Assembly: GCA_965199105.1 (NCBI GenBank)
Contig: CBDAQO010000002.1
Coordinates: forward strand, 868,001 to 932,000
Source of the DNA: LMUY01 sp965199105
GTDB lineage: Bacteria; Pseudomonadota; Alphaproteobacteria; Acetobacterales; Acetobacteraceae
Length of the DNA stretch: 64,000 nucleotides
Direction of reading: 5' to 3'
This document shows positions 1-7,560 of this stretch, piece by piece. Every line of letters begins with the position of its first letter. Positions within the stretch are counted from its first letter, which is position 1. Made by a program: the position numbers and the translations under genes. The notes under the pieces were generated by a model. The model did no database searches, was not told the origin of the DNA, and saw only the letters and a list, made by a program, of their open reading frames with translations.

Positions 1-2
1 AC

Positions 3-362
3 TCCTGCCCGGAGTCCCACGCAGGGCGCGGCGGCATCCCCCTCCACCGGTTGCGCCGTGTTCTCGAAGGCATCGACCGGGAGATGGCACGACCGCTCCG
101 GTTGGACGACCTGGCTGATCTCGCAGGCATGAGCCGCTTCCATTTCGCCCGCGAGTTTGCCCGCACCACGGGCGTCTCACCTCACCGGTTCGTCGTTCGC
201 AGGCGCCTTCAGCGTGCGGTGGAATTGCTGGCATCCCGGACGCTACACATCTCCGACGTGGCGCGGCTCTCCGGTTTCACCCACGCGAGCCACCTGGCCC
301 GACACATGTATCGGCAGAACGGGGTGACTCCCGCTCAGCTTCGGGAACACGTCCTCCCGTGA
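3..362 (+). CDS. AraC-family regulator, C-terminal DNA-binding part (5' end outside window)
   Basis: The frame is open to the left edge, so only the last ~120 residues are visible. They form the double helix-turn-helix of AraC/XylS activators: a first HTH around LADLAGMSRFHFAREF, then a second around ISDVARLSGFTHASHLARH, followed by the usual short tail. An N-terminal ligand-binding domain should lie upstream of the window. The stop is TGA at 360-362. The nearest downstream gene is a DoxX-like membrane protein on the same strand 130 bp away, a possible target, but nothing in the sequence proves it. Confidence 0.85.
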   Translation, partial: SCPESHAGRGGIPLHRLRRVLEGIDREMARPLRLDDLADLAGMSRFHFAREFARTTGVSPHRFVVRRRLQRAVELLASRTLHISDVARLSGFTHASHLARHMYRQNGVTPAQLREHVLP

Positions 363-491
363 GGGCGGGAGCGTCGGCAAGATCACTTGGTCTTCTCGGT
401 TTTTCATCAACGACCGCAAGATCGTGCTCCGATGCCGGCTGCGCTGGAGACAGGTTTGGCCTAGACGGGCTCCCTGTCTGGGAGACATCTC

Positions 492-899
492 TTGCCGTTC
501 CTCATAATCTCCATTCTCGACCGATCTTCGTCGTGGCTTTCATGCCGTATCTTGCTGACAATCGTTTTTTGGGTGTCTGCGCTTCATGACGTTGTCGGGT
601 TTCCCGATGCCGTCGCCGAAATGACGAGCAACGGGCTGCACCCGGCGTGGCTCTACGCCGTCGCCGTTGCGGCGACTCTTCTGGTCGGGTCAGCGCTCGT
701 CATCCTCGACTGCGCGTTATGGGTCGGTGTCGTGATGCTCATCGGCTTTCTCCTGCTCACCATTCCCGTCGCCCACCCGTTCTGGTCGATGCCGGCCGCC
801 CGACGCACGCTCGACCTGCAGGTCTCGTTGGAGCACCTCTCGCTCTGCGGTGGCCTGTTTGCCGCCTTGTTTGCGACGCGGTTTCGCCGAGCCGAGTGA
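492..899 (+). CDS. DoxX-like small integral membrane protein
   Basis: This 135-residue hydrophobic protein has about four membrane segments (near residues 16-35, 55-73, 75-95 and 112-128). It carries the pattern typical of DoxX-family proteins, including a conserved TIPVAHPFW motif between helices 3 and 4 and LEHLSLCGG in the last helix. Members sit in the inner membrane and are often linked to redox or thiol stress; no specific reaction can be assigned. The start chosen is TTG at 492; no clear ribosome-binding site is seen, so a slightly later start is possible. The C-terminus ends in a short basic tail, as is usual for these proteins. Confidence 0.65.
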   Translation: MPFLIISILDRSSSWLSCRILLTIVFWVSALHDVVGFPDAVAEMTSNGLHPAWLYAVAVAATLLVGSALVILDCALWVGVVMLIGFLLLTIPVAHPFWSMPAARRTLDLQVSLEHLSLCGGLFAALFATRFRRAE

Positions 900-1149
900 G
901 GGTGTGCGGGCCCGGATCGAAGGCGAGCGCGCATGGTCTCGGGTTGGCATCGGCGAACGGCATCGTCCCTCCACCAACAGGTACACGCCCGTCTCATCCG
1001 ACGACGCGGGACGGATCAGAGCCCTCGCCGCGGCTCACGCCGGGTAAGCGGGCGCGCACAGGCTTGCCGAAGCACACGCCGGGCCGCCCACGCGGGTCGG
1101 AAACGGCGGCCGGGCGCCACCGGCCAGCCAACTGCGTGTCTTTACTGGG

Positions 1150-1185
1150 CCGAACTGCATTTTGGTTTGGTTGCTACCGGACCCC
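1150..1185. repeat. GGGG-type transposon-end-like motif, copy A
   Basis: On the minus strand this reads GGGGTCCGGTAGCAAC, then a less conserved stretch containing AAAATGCA. The first 16 bases are identical to a motif at 38810-38845 in the same orientation. Here it sits exactly where the parE remnant at 1187 is cut off. A GGGG start and a length near 38 bp resemble Tn3-family terminal inverted repeats, but no matching opposite end was found. The 250 bases to its left (900-1149) hold no gene I can support. Confidence 0.45.
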
Positions 1186-1186
1186 C

Positions 1187-1393
1187 GATACCCGCGGAGA
1201 GACCAAAACCTGTATCGGGCCGGGCCAGTCGCATTTCAACCCTGCCGAGGCTCGGCTTTGTGGTCAGTCGCTTGGCGGCATCGAGCGCGACCGAGAGCAG
1301 GTTGTCGGCAGCGTCTGGATTGTCTTCGGCGATCCATTCGGCCGCCGCGCGTAACTCACGCAGCGCTCTGGGCGTGAAAAGGTCAGCCGTCAT
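1187..1393 (-). pseudogene. parE: ParE-type toxin remnant, copy 1 (frameshifted and truncated)
   Basis: The N-terminal ~60 codons encode a ParE/RelE-fold toxin (MTADLFTPRALRELRAAAEW at the start). They are almost identical to the copy at 39804-40108. A tandem 5-bp duplication (GCCCG twice) near 1213-1222 shifts the frame before the conserved C-terminal strand. The C-terminal third is then lost at 1187, where the GGGG motif begins. Frame continuation past that point is chance sequence. The toxin cannot be functional as read. It overlaps the antitoxin gene by 4 bp, the usual antitoxin-then-toxin order. Confidence 0.8.
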
Positions 1394-1635
1394 CTTTTCC
1401 GGGCGCGCACAGCCGCAATTGCTGCTCGAACCTCATGCTCGACGTCCTCTGCAGACGAAAACCCTTCCCGTCGCCCTTCGTCCACAGCTTGCTCCAGGGA
1501 TGTGACGAAGCTTGCCCGGCGCTCTTCCGTCTCCTGCAGCAGCCGGAGCGCCGACCGTACGACCTCGCTGACGTTGTTGAAGCGCCCGCTGCTGACGCAG
1601 CCCTGGGCGTGGGTCGCCCTCCAGGGCGTCGGCAT
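1390..1635 (-). CDS. parD: ParD-type antitoxin, copy 1, with a replaced N-terminus
   Basis: Residues 10-81 match the CC2985/ParD-type antitoxin at 40105-40365 almost perfectly (AQGCVSSGRFNNVSEVVRS onward). The normal first 14 residues, which form the DNA-binding strand, are missing. They are replaced by nine residues (MPTPWRATH) read from helicase sequence in another frame. The cause is a deletion that joined parD to the helicase gene at about 1609. The C-terminal toxin-binding region is complete, so the chimera may still be expressed, but autorepression should be lost. Its toxin partner is dead. Confidence 0.7.
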   Translation of the reverse strand: MPTPWRATHAQGCVSSGRFNNVSEVVRSALRLLQETEERRASFVTSLEQAVDEGRREGFSSAEDVEHEVRAAIAAVRARKR

Positions 1636-2093
1636 GATCCGCCAGGCGGTTGCGCTCCAGCCAACTCACCGCCGCTTCCAGTTCGGCCAGGTTCATCTCC
1701 GCGCGCGGCTTGTTGCCGGTGCGGCGCTTCAGGATGGCGTTGTAGCGGTGATACAGCCCGTCACCGCGCGGCGCCTGCACCGCGCCCTCGTCCTCGACGG
1801 CCTGCTGCGCCACCATCTCGCCGATGCGCTGGCGCAGGCGGCGCTCCAGCACGGAAGGCGGGTCGAGCAGCTCGGCCTGGCTCGCCTCCTGCTCGGGGCG
1901 GTGCAGCACGAAGTCGGGGCCGGGCCGCAGCAGGCCGTAGCGCAGCCCGAGCGCGTTGCTCTCCAGCGGCACGATGCCGTCCTCGCGTTCGGCTGCGGCG
2001 AGCTCGTCCAGCAGCCAGCCGGGCAGGGTGGATTTTGCTCGCGCCTTCACCCGCTTGGCGACCGTGCCCTGCTCGGTCTCGATGCTGTGCCGA
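1611..2093 (-). pseudogene. C-terminal fragment of a DEAD/DEAH-type helicase, copy 1
   Basis: This is a near-identical duplicate of the C-terminal ~160 codons of the helicase at 41423-43342 (for example HRPEQEASQAELLDPPSVLE). The fragment begins after the helicase core, so it has no Walker motifs. At 2093 it is cut by an unrelated ~140-bp repeat. At 1611 its last residues are lost by fusion to parD. It is a leftover of the larger locus seen at 39.8-43.3 kb, in the same orientation. Confidence 0.85.
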
Positions 2094-2096
2094 TAC

Positions 2097-2237
2097 CTTG
2101 CACGATTCCGCAATCCCGCGTTGAGTGCAGTCAGCCATTCGATCGTCCGGATTATCGTGCAGCCAGTTCCGTATTTCCGTCCTGCTGAGGCTCTGAAACA
2201 ATACCAAAGGCCATTCCGGGATTTTCATACAACGCGA
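2097..2237 (-). repeat. ~140-bp dispersed repeat, copy 1
   Basis: The segment is about 85-90% identical to 61064-61203, in the same orientation. Both copies start with CTTGCACGATT and end with ACAACGCGA as read on the plus strand, and both truncate a neighbouring gene at their edge (helicase here, DUF2235 in the other copy). Read on the minus strand both encode a similar peptide including WPLVL and WLHDNPD. It may be the end of an unrecognised mobile element or a fragment of a real gene. Confidence 0.6.
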
Positions 2238-2242
2238 CAACC

Positions 2243-2541
2243 TCCGTCGTGACTCCGGCCGACCGGTGGCGCAGCGACATAGCACTGGCCCCGGACCTTC
2301 AAGTACGTCTCACCGACGCGCCAACTCGTCGAACACGGCCCGCACCATTGCCAGTGCAGCCGCTTCTCGATCTCGGGTGCATACCTCTGAACCCAGTTGT
2401 AAATCGTCGAATGGTCGACCGAGATGCCGCGCTCGCCCAGCATTTGCTCGAGGTCGCGGTAGCTAACCCCGTAACGGCAATGCCAACGGACCGCCCAGAG
2501 CACGATCTCACCCTCGAACTAACGCCCTTCGAAGTCCGACA
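2243..2541 (-). pseudogene. IS6-family transposase N-terminal remnant with in-frame TAG
   Basis: Starting from ATG at 2541 the frame encodes MSDFEGR, then a TAG stop at codon 8, then continues in frame with typical IS6/IS26 transposase sequence: WHCRYGVSYRDLEQML, then DHSTIYNWVQRYAPEIEKRL, then SWRVGETYLKVRG. The normal residue at the stop is probably Gln, so CAG to TAG is likely. The protein is lost after the first catalytic region, near 2250-2285, and the rest of the element is missing. The stretch from 2609 to 2755 beyond it is AT-rich with no gene seen. Confidence 0.75.
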
Positions 2542-2755
2542 TGCCCCGGCCGCTTCCCACCATCGCCGCCCCCATACCGACGCCCGCAACAAGGTTTGCA
2601 ACAGAGCTCAGCCGACTGCCACGTGGACCAGGACAGGCAGATGCCAAAACTCAAAGGTGACGTCAACGGTATTGACCGTCGACGCAACTAGCGCCTATCG
2701 ACAGGGTTAATTAGAAGAGAAGCTTCAATGTAATTATCTTGGTAGCCACATGACA

Positions 2756-3922
2756 CTATGGTGTAGGTAAGTCATTTCCGAGGTAGGGCATCGCCCAGAC
2801 GGCCAGTTTATTACAAGCCCATTTTGTAAATGACTCAACTGGCCTAAATCCCCTTGCTGCAATCAGGCTTACGCCGATTGATGAGAAGGCAATTAACAAA
2901 CAGGTAGTTAGCCCCATCTGATGTCTCTTGGAAGTAAAAACTATCGCCCAAGAAGTAAATGATATAAGCACGGGAAACTGCATCAGATAAAGCGGAAACG
3001 AAATACTACCAAGCCATCGGGAAAACGATGAAGAGAACATGCTGGTTGCACTTCGGCTACAAAATACGAGTAGAAGAAAAACCGAGGCGAAATATGCGCT
3101 ACTAACATGGATATGTCTTGAGAATACTATGCCATCCAGTATGGCAAGTGTTACAATGGAGCACCAAAGGACTTTGTCTCCAATGCGAGCTTGAACGCGT
3201 TCAAAAACTCCTTGTCGGCGCAAGTCGGCAAACAGCATTCCTGCAAGAAAGCAGGAGAGTTGACCCGCTGTGGCAGATGGTGCGACAGCTAGAGCAATGT
3301 ACAATACATAGAGCAGAAATCGAGGCCGCGGGAGGAACTGCCATATTGAAAGAATAAAGAAAACAATAAGCGAGCCAAATAACTCCATACGCATTGTCCA
3401 CAAGAAGATATCTATGACTCCAGAAGGGAACTCGCTCAAAAAAACCGAAAGAAGAGAGTATGTAAGGACGGCTGACAGGCTTAGGTCTTTGGGCGGCGCT
3501 ATCCCAAGCCAATCTTCCCGTTTGACAATTACCGCTGCGGAGTGATTAGGATTTGCACCGACGTGAACTATTATGTATATTATGATTGAAGTGGCCAGAA
3601 TTGGAATAACAAGCCTGGGATATCTTTTTATAGCCAACTTCATTGTAGCATTCTTTTTACCGCCTCCAAAAAAGGCTGAGCTCAGAGCTTCGCCAGAAAG
3701 AACGAAGAAAACAGATACTGCAACACTGCTGTCCAAGATAACAGCAGTGAAAACGTTTCGTATTATAGGATGTATAGAACCAAAGGTTTCCCAAAGCATA
3801 TGAAATGCTACAACACAAAGTGCGGCCCAACCTCTCAGCCCGTCCAACTCGTATAGACGCGACAGCGGTCTAGCTCGTTCTTCGGTTTGATTTTGCGCGA
3901 CTCCTATGACGGTCGGCAACAT
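2756..3922 (-). CDS. Acyltransferase-3 (OafA/YrhL-like) membrane protein
   Basis: This 388-residue, multi-pass membrane protein has the acyltransferase-3 signature: LYELDGLRGWAALCVVAFH near residues 23-41, with the conserved Arg and His, then FFVLSG near 72. About ten hydrophobic segments follow. Such enzymes move acetyl or other acyl groups onto surface polysaccharides or antibiotics at the inner membrane. The coding sequence is clearly AT-richer than everything around it and uses codons rare elsewhere in the window, which suggests recent acquisition. No polysaccharide genes adjoin it; its neighbours are insertion-sequence remnants. Confidence 0.85.
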   Translation of the reverse strand: MLPTVIGVAQNQTEERARPLSRLYELDGLRGWAALCVVAFHMLWETFGSIHPIIRNVFTAVILDSSVAVSVFFVLSGEALSSAFFGGGKKNATMKLAIKRYPRLVIPILATSIIIYIIVHVGANPNHSAAVIVKREDWLGIAPPKDLSLSAVLTYSLLSVFLSEFPSGVIDIFLWTMRMELFGSLIVFFILSIWQFLPRPRFLLYVLYIALAVAPSATAGQLSCFLAGMLFADLRRQGVFERVQARIGDKVLWCSIVTLAILDGIVFSRHIHVSSAYFASVFLLLVFCSRSATSMFSSSFSRWLGSISFPLYLMQFPVLISFTSWAIVFTSKRHQMGLTTCLLIAFSSIGVSLIAARGFRPVESFTKWACNKLAVWAMPYLGNDLPTP

Positions 3923-4202
3923 TGCTTATCTCTAAGGCCGGCTGATGGTTTTAGTCCGGCATCGCTGACCCATTTTCAGGAGCATTGCAAGCTATAGCTA
4001 CTCCTGGAGAGCGTGCTTCCCGTAGGCACCCTGCCCAAGACTGGCGGGCTGGGGCCGCTTGCGGGAGCCTGTCAAGGGTTGGAGCAGTCGCTGCATAACC
4101 TTTCAATGGACGTAGTGATCTCGGCCCCAACGCGCTCTCGTTCATGCGCATTCCGATGATTGCCCAGGCTTTTCAGCATGCGGGCATAGCGTCCATCACC
4201 GC

Positions 4203-4257
4203 GGGCGGAGTTGCTCAAGGTTCCGGCCGCGCAGCGGCTGGAATAGCAACGGAGGGG
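4203..4257. repeat. Palindromic repeat element, copy 2 (inside istB)
   Basis: The element is a nested double stem. The outer arms GTTGCT (4210-4215) and AGCAAC (4245-4250) are perfect. The inner arms TCCGGCCGC (4222-4230) and GCGGCTGGA (4234-4242) pair with one mismatch. It aligns along its length with 4453-4507. The outer arms differ from that copy by paired, compensating changes. The insertion is about 50 nt and breaks the istB frame. Confidence 0.65.
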
Positions 4258-4452
4258 ATGCGGAGCCCTTCCAGCAGTCGCGGCACCCGCTGATACAGCA
4301 CGGAGCGGTTGTCGCGGCAGGCTCGGTGTCCCAGGGCGCAGGACAACCAGGTCTTGCCGGTGCCGGTCGGCCCGGTGACGAGCAAATCCTGATGGCGTTC
4401 GATCCACTCGCCGCCTGTCAGCTTTTAGAACAGGCCGCGATCGAGACCCCGG

Positions 4453-4507
4453 GCGGAGCCGCCCAGGCTCCCCAGCGGCTTCGCCGCTGGGATGGCGGCG
4501 GAGGGGG
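4453..4507. repeat. Palindromic repeat element, copy 1 (inside istB, in frame)
   Basis: The nested double stem has outer arms GCCGCC (4458-4463) and GGCGGC (4494-4499), and a perfect inner 9-bp stem CCCAGCGGC (4471-4479) with GCCGCTGGG (4483-4491). Its length in istB is 51 nt, so it adds 17 residues without breaking the frame. It is of the same family as 4203-4257. Confidence 0.7.
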
Positions 4508-4749
4508 CACGATGGTCGACATCCTCTGGCGTTGCCTGCTGGCGTAGGCTGGCGAACCGGAGCCGGGTAGCCAGCCGCTTGGTGTCGCGCTCCAGCGCCT
4601 CACGCTCGACCAGCATGGCCAGGCGGTCCTCGAAGCCGAGATCGGCGGCGTCGGGATGCCGTCGCTGCTCCTCGAGCGCCCTAGCCATGCCGGCGAGGCC
4701 GAGCTCGCGTAGGCGGTCCGTGGTGGGATGCGTCAACATGGAATGCTCC

Positions 4750-6290
4750 TCAATGATAGTAGCCGCTGCCGCGGATGTTCTCGTGCTGGACGGGCAGCTC
4801 GTCGGGCACGGGCTCGGGGCGGTAGGCGCGGTCCAGGCGTTGCGCAGGATGGATTGCACCGAGCCGCAGGTCCGCGCACCGATATCCATGCCGCGCTGGC
4901 AGGCCGCCTCCAGCCGCTCAGGGCCGTAGCCTCGCACCAGGCGCAGGATGCCGAGGCAGGCGCGGAAGCCCTGCTCGGGATGTGGCTTGGCGGCCAGGAT
5001 GCGCTCCACCAGCGCGATGGTGGACGGCTCGATCGCCTCCGCCTCGCGCAGCAGCCGGGTCGGCGTCCACTCGGCATGACAGCGGTGCGCGCTCGGCATG
5101 TGGTCGGCGATCGTGGTGTGCCGGTGCTGCCGCGGATCGCGGACGTAGCAGGCGACGCGGTTGTTCTGGTGATACAGCTCGATGGTCTGGTCGGTGATGC
5201 GGGCCTCGATCACCTCGCGCACCAGGCGATACGGCACCGAGTAGAAGTGGCCGTAGACCTCGACGTGGTAGTCCAACCCCGCCCGGCACCGCCGCCACTC
5301 CGCGTAGGCATACGGCTCGGCGGGCATGCCCAGCAGGGCGCCGCACTCAATGGCCTCGAACAGGGCGCGGCGAGTGGTGCCGAGATGGCGCATCGGCCGG
5401 TTGTTCAGGTCCGTGGTCAGCTCGCGGATCGCGCCGTTCAGCTCCGCCAGGGAGAAGAACCGGCGATGGCGCAGCCGGGCCAGGATCCAGCGCTGCACGA
5501 CCTGGACGGCGACCTCGACCTTGGCCTTGTCGCGCGGTTTGCGCACCCGGACTGGCAGGATCGCCGTGCCATAGTGGGTCGCCATGTCCTGGTAGGTCCG
5601 GCTGATCCCTGGCTCGTAGCGGCTGGACGCGGTGACGCCGGCCTTGAGGTTGTCGCAGACGATCTGCCGCGCCACCCCGCCGAAGCTGGCGAACGCACCA
5701 ACGTGGCAGCCGATCCAATCCGGCAGCGACTGCGTCCACCGCGCCTCGGCATAGGTGTAGTTGGATGCCCCGAGCACCGCCACGAACACCTGCGCCCGCC
5801 TGACCTCGCCGGTGGCGCCGTCGATCACCTCCGCCGTCTGCCCGGCATAGTCGACGAACATCCGCTCACCGGCCGGGTGAGTCTGCCGCATGGTCGGCGA
5901 CAGACGGCCGCGCCAGGCCGCATGCAGGTCGCAGAACCGGCGGTAGCCATACCCATCCGGCTGCCCGGCCCGATACTCCTCCCACAGCAGCAACAGGGTG
6001 ACACCAGGCTTGCGCAACTCGGCGTGGATGCGCGGCCAGTCGGGTTGCGGTCGCGGCGCCTCCGCCGGCGTGAAGGGCGGCGTGAACAGCTTGCGCTCCA
6101 GCGCCACGTCGTCCAGCGCCGCCGGCACCGGGCAGGCGATGCCGACCACGGCAGCACGGCGCAGACACTCGGCGACCGTGTAGCGGCTGACGCCGACCAT
6201 GGCCGCGATCTGGTGCCCGCTATGGCCGCAGACGTGTTTGAGGCGGAGGACTTCTCGAACCTGACGCATTGGCAGTCTCTGGCCTGGCAT
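4750..6290 (-). pseudogene. istA: IstA transposase, with a 1-nt deletion near the 3' end
   Basis: From the N-terminus there is a helix-turn-helix (IAAMVGVSRYTVAECLRRA), then the DDE core with FVDYAGQ, CDNLKAG and KAKVE holding the two Asp and the Glu, then a beta-barrel C-terminal region. After QSILRNA the frame shifts because one C is missing near 4835. As a result translation misses its own stop at 4750-4752 and runs into istB, giving an artificial IstA-IstB fusion. The core is otherwise intact. Transposition would also need IstB, which is broken. Confidence 0.85.
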
Positions 6291-6383
6291 GGCGCTCCCC
6301 GATCACTGGAGAGCCACCGTGCCGTCGGTGGATGACTGCTCGCGAACCGCGCCGCCGCCCGCCCCCTCAGGGGTGGCTGGGAT

Positions 6384-6443
6384 GCATCGGAATCACTGGC
6401 TGGCTTCCGTCGGAATCACCGGCTGGTTTGCGTCGGATTACGC
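6384..6443. repeat. IS21 terminal transposase-binding repeats
   Basis: Two tandem copies of TCGGAATCAC followed by GGCTGG occur at 6387-6403 and 6410-6426, then a partial third copy ending in TTACGCA. IS21-type ends usually carry such multiple IstA sites just upstream of istA. Confidence 0.6.
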
Positions 6444-6446
6444 ACC

Positions 6447-6579
6447 CCGGGTGCTGGACCCGGTCGCCGCCGGGGTCATCACAGTGCGGCTGGCGCTGGC
6501 AGAAGAACTGGCCGCTACCGGGCCCGCGCTGATCAAGGGCAACGCGTCCGAGGTGATGGCGCTGGCGGGCGGCCAACTA
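6447..6579 (+). pseudogene. thiM: Internal fragment of hydroxyethylthiazole kinase (ThiM)
   Basis: About 44 codons match the middle of ThiM: VLDPVAAG, then ALIKGNASEVMALAGG, the substrate/ATP-site region of this thiamine-salvage kinase. The left part is lost at the IS21 end. The right part stops at 6580, where the LysR gene's own sequence begins. It is a remnant only and has no function. Confidence 0.75.
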
Positions 6580-7459
6580 TAGCAACGATTCCCCGCAGGT
6601 TGGCCAAGCTGGGATCCGGCTCGCCGACGACGTAGGCGAGCGTGAGCGGCGCTACCAAGGCGGGACGCCCCACGAGGCGGCAGTAGCGCACGTGTTGTGC
6701 ATAGATTTTGCTGACCGATTCCGGCACCAGCGAGATGCCGGCTCCTGCCGCCACCAGGTTCACATTGGTCAGCATGTGGGGCACCTCGGCCGCGATCTTT
6801 GGGCTGAACCCGGCGGCCCGGCAGGCGGCCAGCACATCGCTGTATAGGCCTGGCGCACCCGATTGGCGCACCAGGATGAGCGGCTCGCCATCTAGCTCAC
6901 GCAACCGGAGCGGCCGGGTCTTGCGGCCAAGCGGGTGGTCCATTGGCAGCACCACCAGCATCTCCTCCCGCAGCAACTCCTCAAAAGCCAACTCCGCCGG
7001 GCGGCTGACGGGGCTACGCAGGATAGCGGCAGCCAGCTTGCGGGTGACGAGCTTCTCGGTCAGTGCGGCGGCGTTGTCCTCGTGCAACTCGAGTTCCACG
7101 CCAGGATAGGTGGCCCGAAACGTGCGAACGATCTGTGGCACGATCGGATGCAGGATTGCCGACGTGGTGAAGCCCAGCGCAAGCCGGCCCTGCAGACCGC
7201 GGGACACGTCCCGTGCTCGCCGCGCCGCCTGATCGACGGCCGCGAGGATCGCACGCACATCCGACAAGAACGCCGCCCCAGCTTGCGTCAGCTCCATGCC
7301 GCGTGAGGACCGTTTGAACAGTGTGGCGCCCAACTCCGTCTCCAAGGCGCGTATTTGCATGCTCAATGGCGGCTGCTGGATGTGCAATCGCGCTGCTGCC
7401 CGGGTGAGATGCCCCTCTTCCGCCACAGCCACGAAGTAGCGGAAGTGCCGAAGGTCCAT
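6533..7459 (-). CDS. LysR-family transcriptional regulator
   Basis: The 308-residue protein has an N-terminal winged helix (MDLRHFRYFVAVAEEGHLTRAAARL, HTH about residues 18-37) and a periplasmic-binding-protein-like effector domain from about residue 90. The start ATG at 7459 gives a canonical LysR beginning. The last ~13 codons run across the thiM remnant on the other strand, so the original C-terminus was probably replaced, though the effector domain looks complete. It is divergent from the operon at 7561-11199 with a 100-bp gap, the usual arrangement for a LysR activator of its neighbour. Confidence 0.9.
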   Translation of the reverse strand: MDLRHFRYFVAVAEEGHLTRAAARLHIQQPPLSMQIRALETELGATLFKRSSRGMELTQAGAAFLSDVRAILAAVDQAARRARDVSRGLQGRLALGFTTSAILHPIVPQIVRTFRATYPGVELELHEDNAAALTEKLVTRKLAAAILRSPVSRPAELAFEELLREEMLVVLPMDHPLGRKTRPLRLRELDGEPLILVRQSGAPGLYSDVLAACRAAGFSPKIAAEVPHMLTNVNLVAAGAGISLVPESVSKIYAQHVRYCRLVGRPALVAPLTLAYVVGEPDPSLANLRGIVAIVGRPPAPSPRTRCP

Positions 7460-7560
7460 CTTTCATCATTTATATATGGCCGTAGGTCTTTCAATATATT
7501 TGACCACGGCGTCGTCGACCGCCTTCATGAAGCCCAAAGTAAGAGAACGAGGCAACGCCC

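Larger units (their letters stand above)
4166..4739 (-). pseudogene. istB: IstB helper ATPase, disrupted
   Basis: Translation from ATG at 4739 gives the IstB N-terminus (MLTHPTTDRLRELGLAGMAR). The Walker A motif GPTGTGKT follows, then the YARMLKSLG region, where the gene is cut. Three lesions are visible. A 51-nt palindromic insert lies at about 4453-4507. A TAA replaces a Gln codon at 4425-4427. A 50-nt insert of the same repeat family at about 4203-4257 shifts the frame. IstB is the AAA+ ATPase that selects targets for IS21; this copy cannot make it. Confidence 0.85.
4166..6443 (-). mobile_element. IS21-family element, decayed and truncated at the istB end
   Basis: The element holds istA followed by istB on the minus strand. 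Its right side shows the tandem terminal repeats typical of the family at 6384-6443. The left end is gone: istB stops matching near 4166. istA carries a 1-nt deletion. istB carries a stop codon and two ~50-bp palindromic insertions. The stretch 3923-4165 on its left holds nothing I recognise. The right end abuts a thiM fragment, which suggests insertion into or next to that gene. Confidence 0.85.

Noticed and set aside
647..1505. Long overlapping frames on both strands around 0.65-1.5 kb
   Set aside because: They are Arg/Pro-rich shadows of the DoxX gene and the parDE remnant, without family similarity.
4728..6335. A 535-codon plus-strand frame opposite istA
   Set aside because: It is the antisense shadow of istA, a common effect in GC-rich DNA; its composition is typical of a shadow frame.
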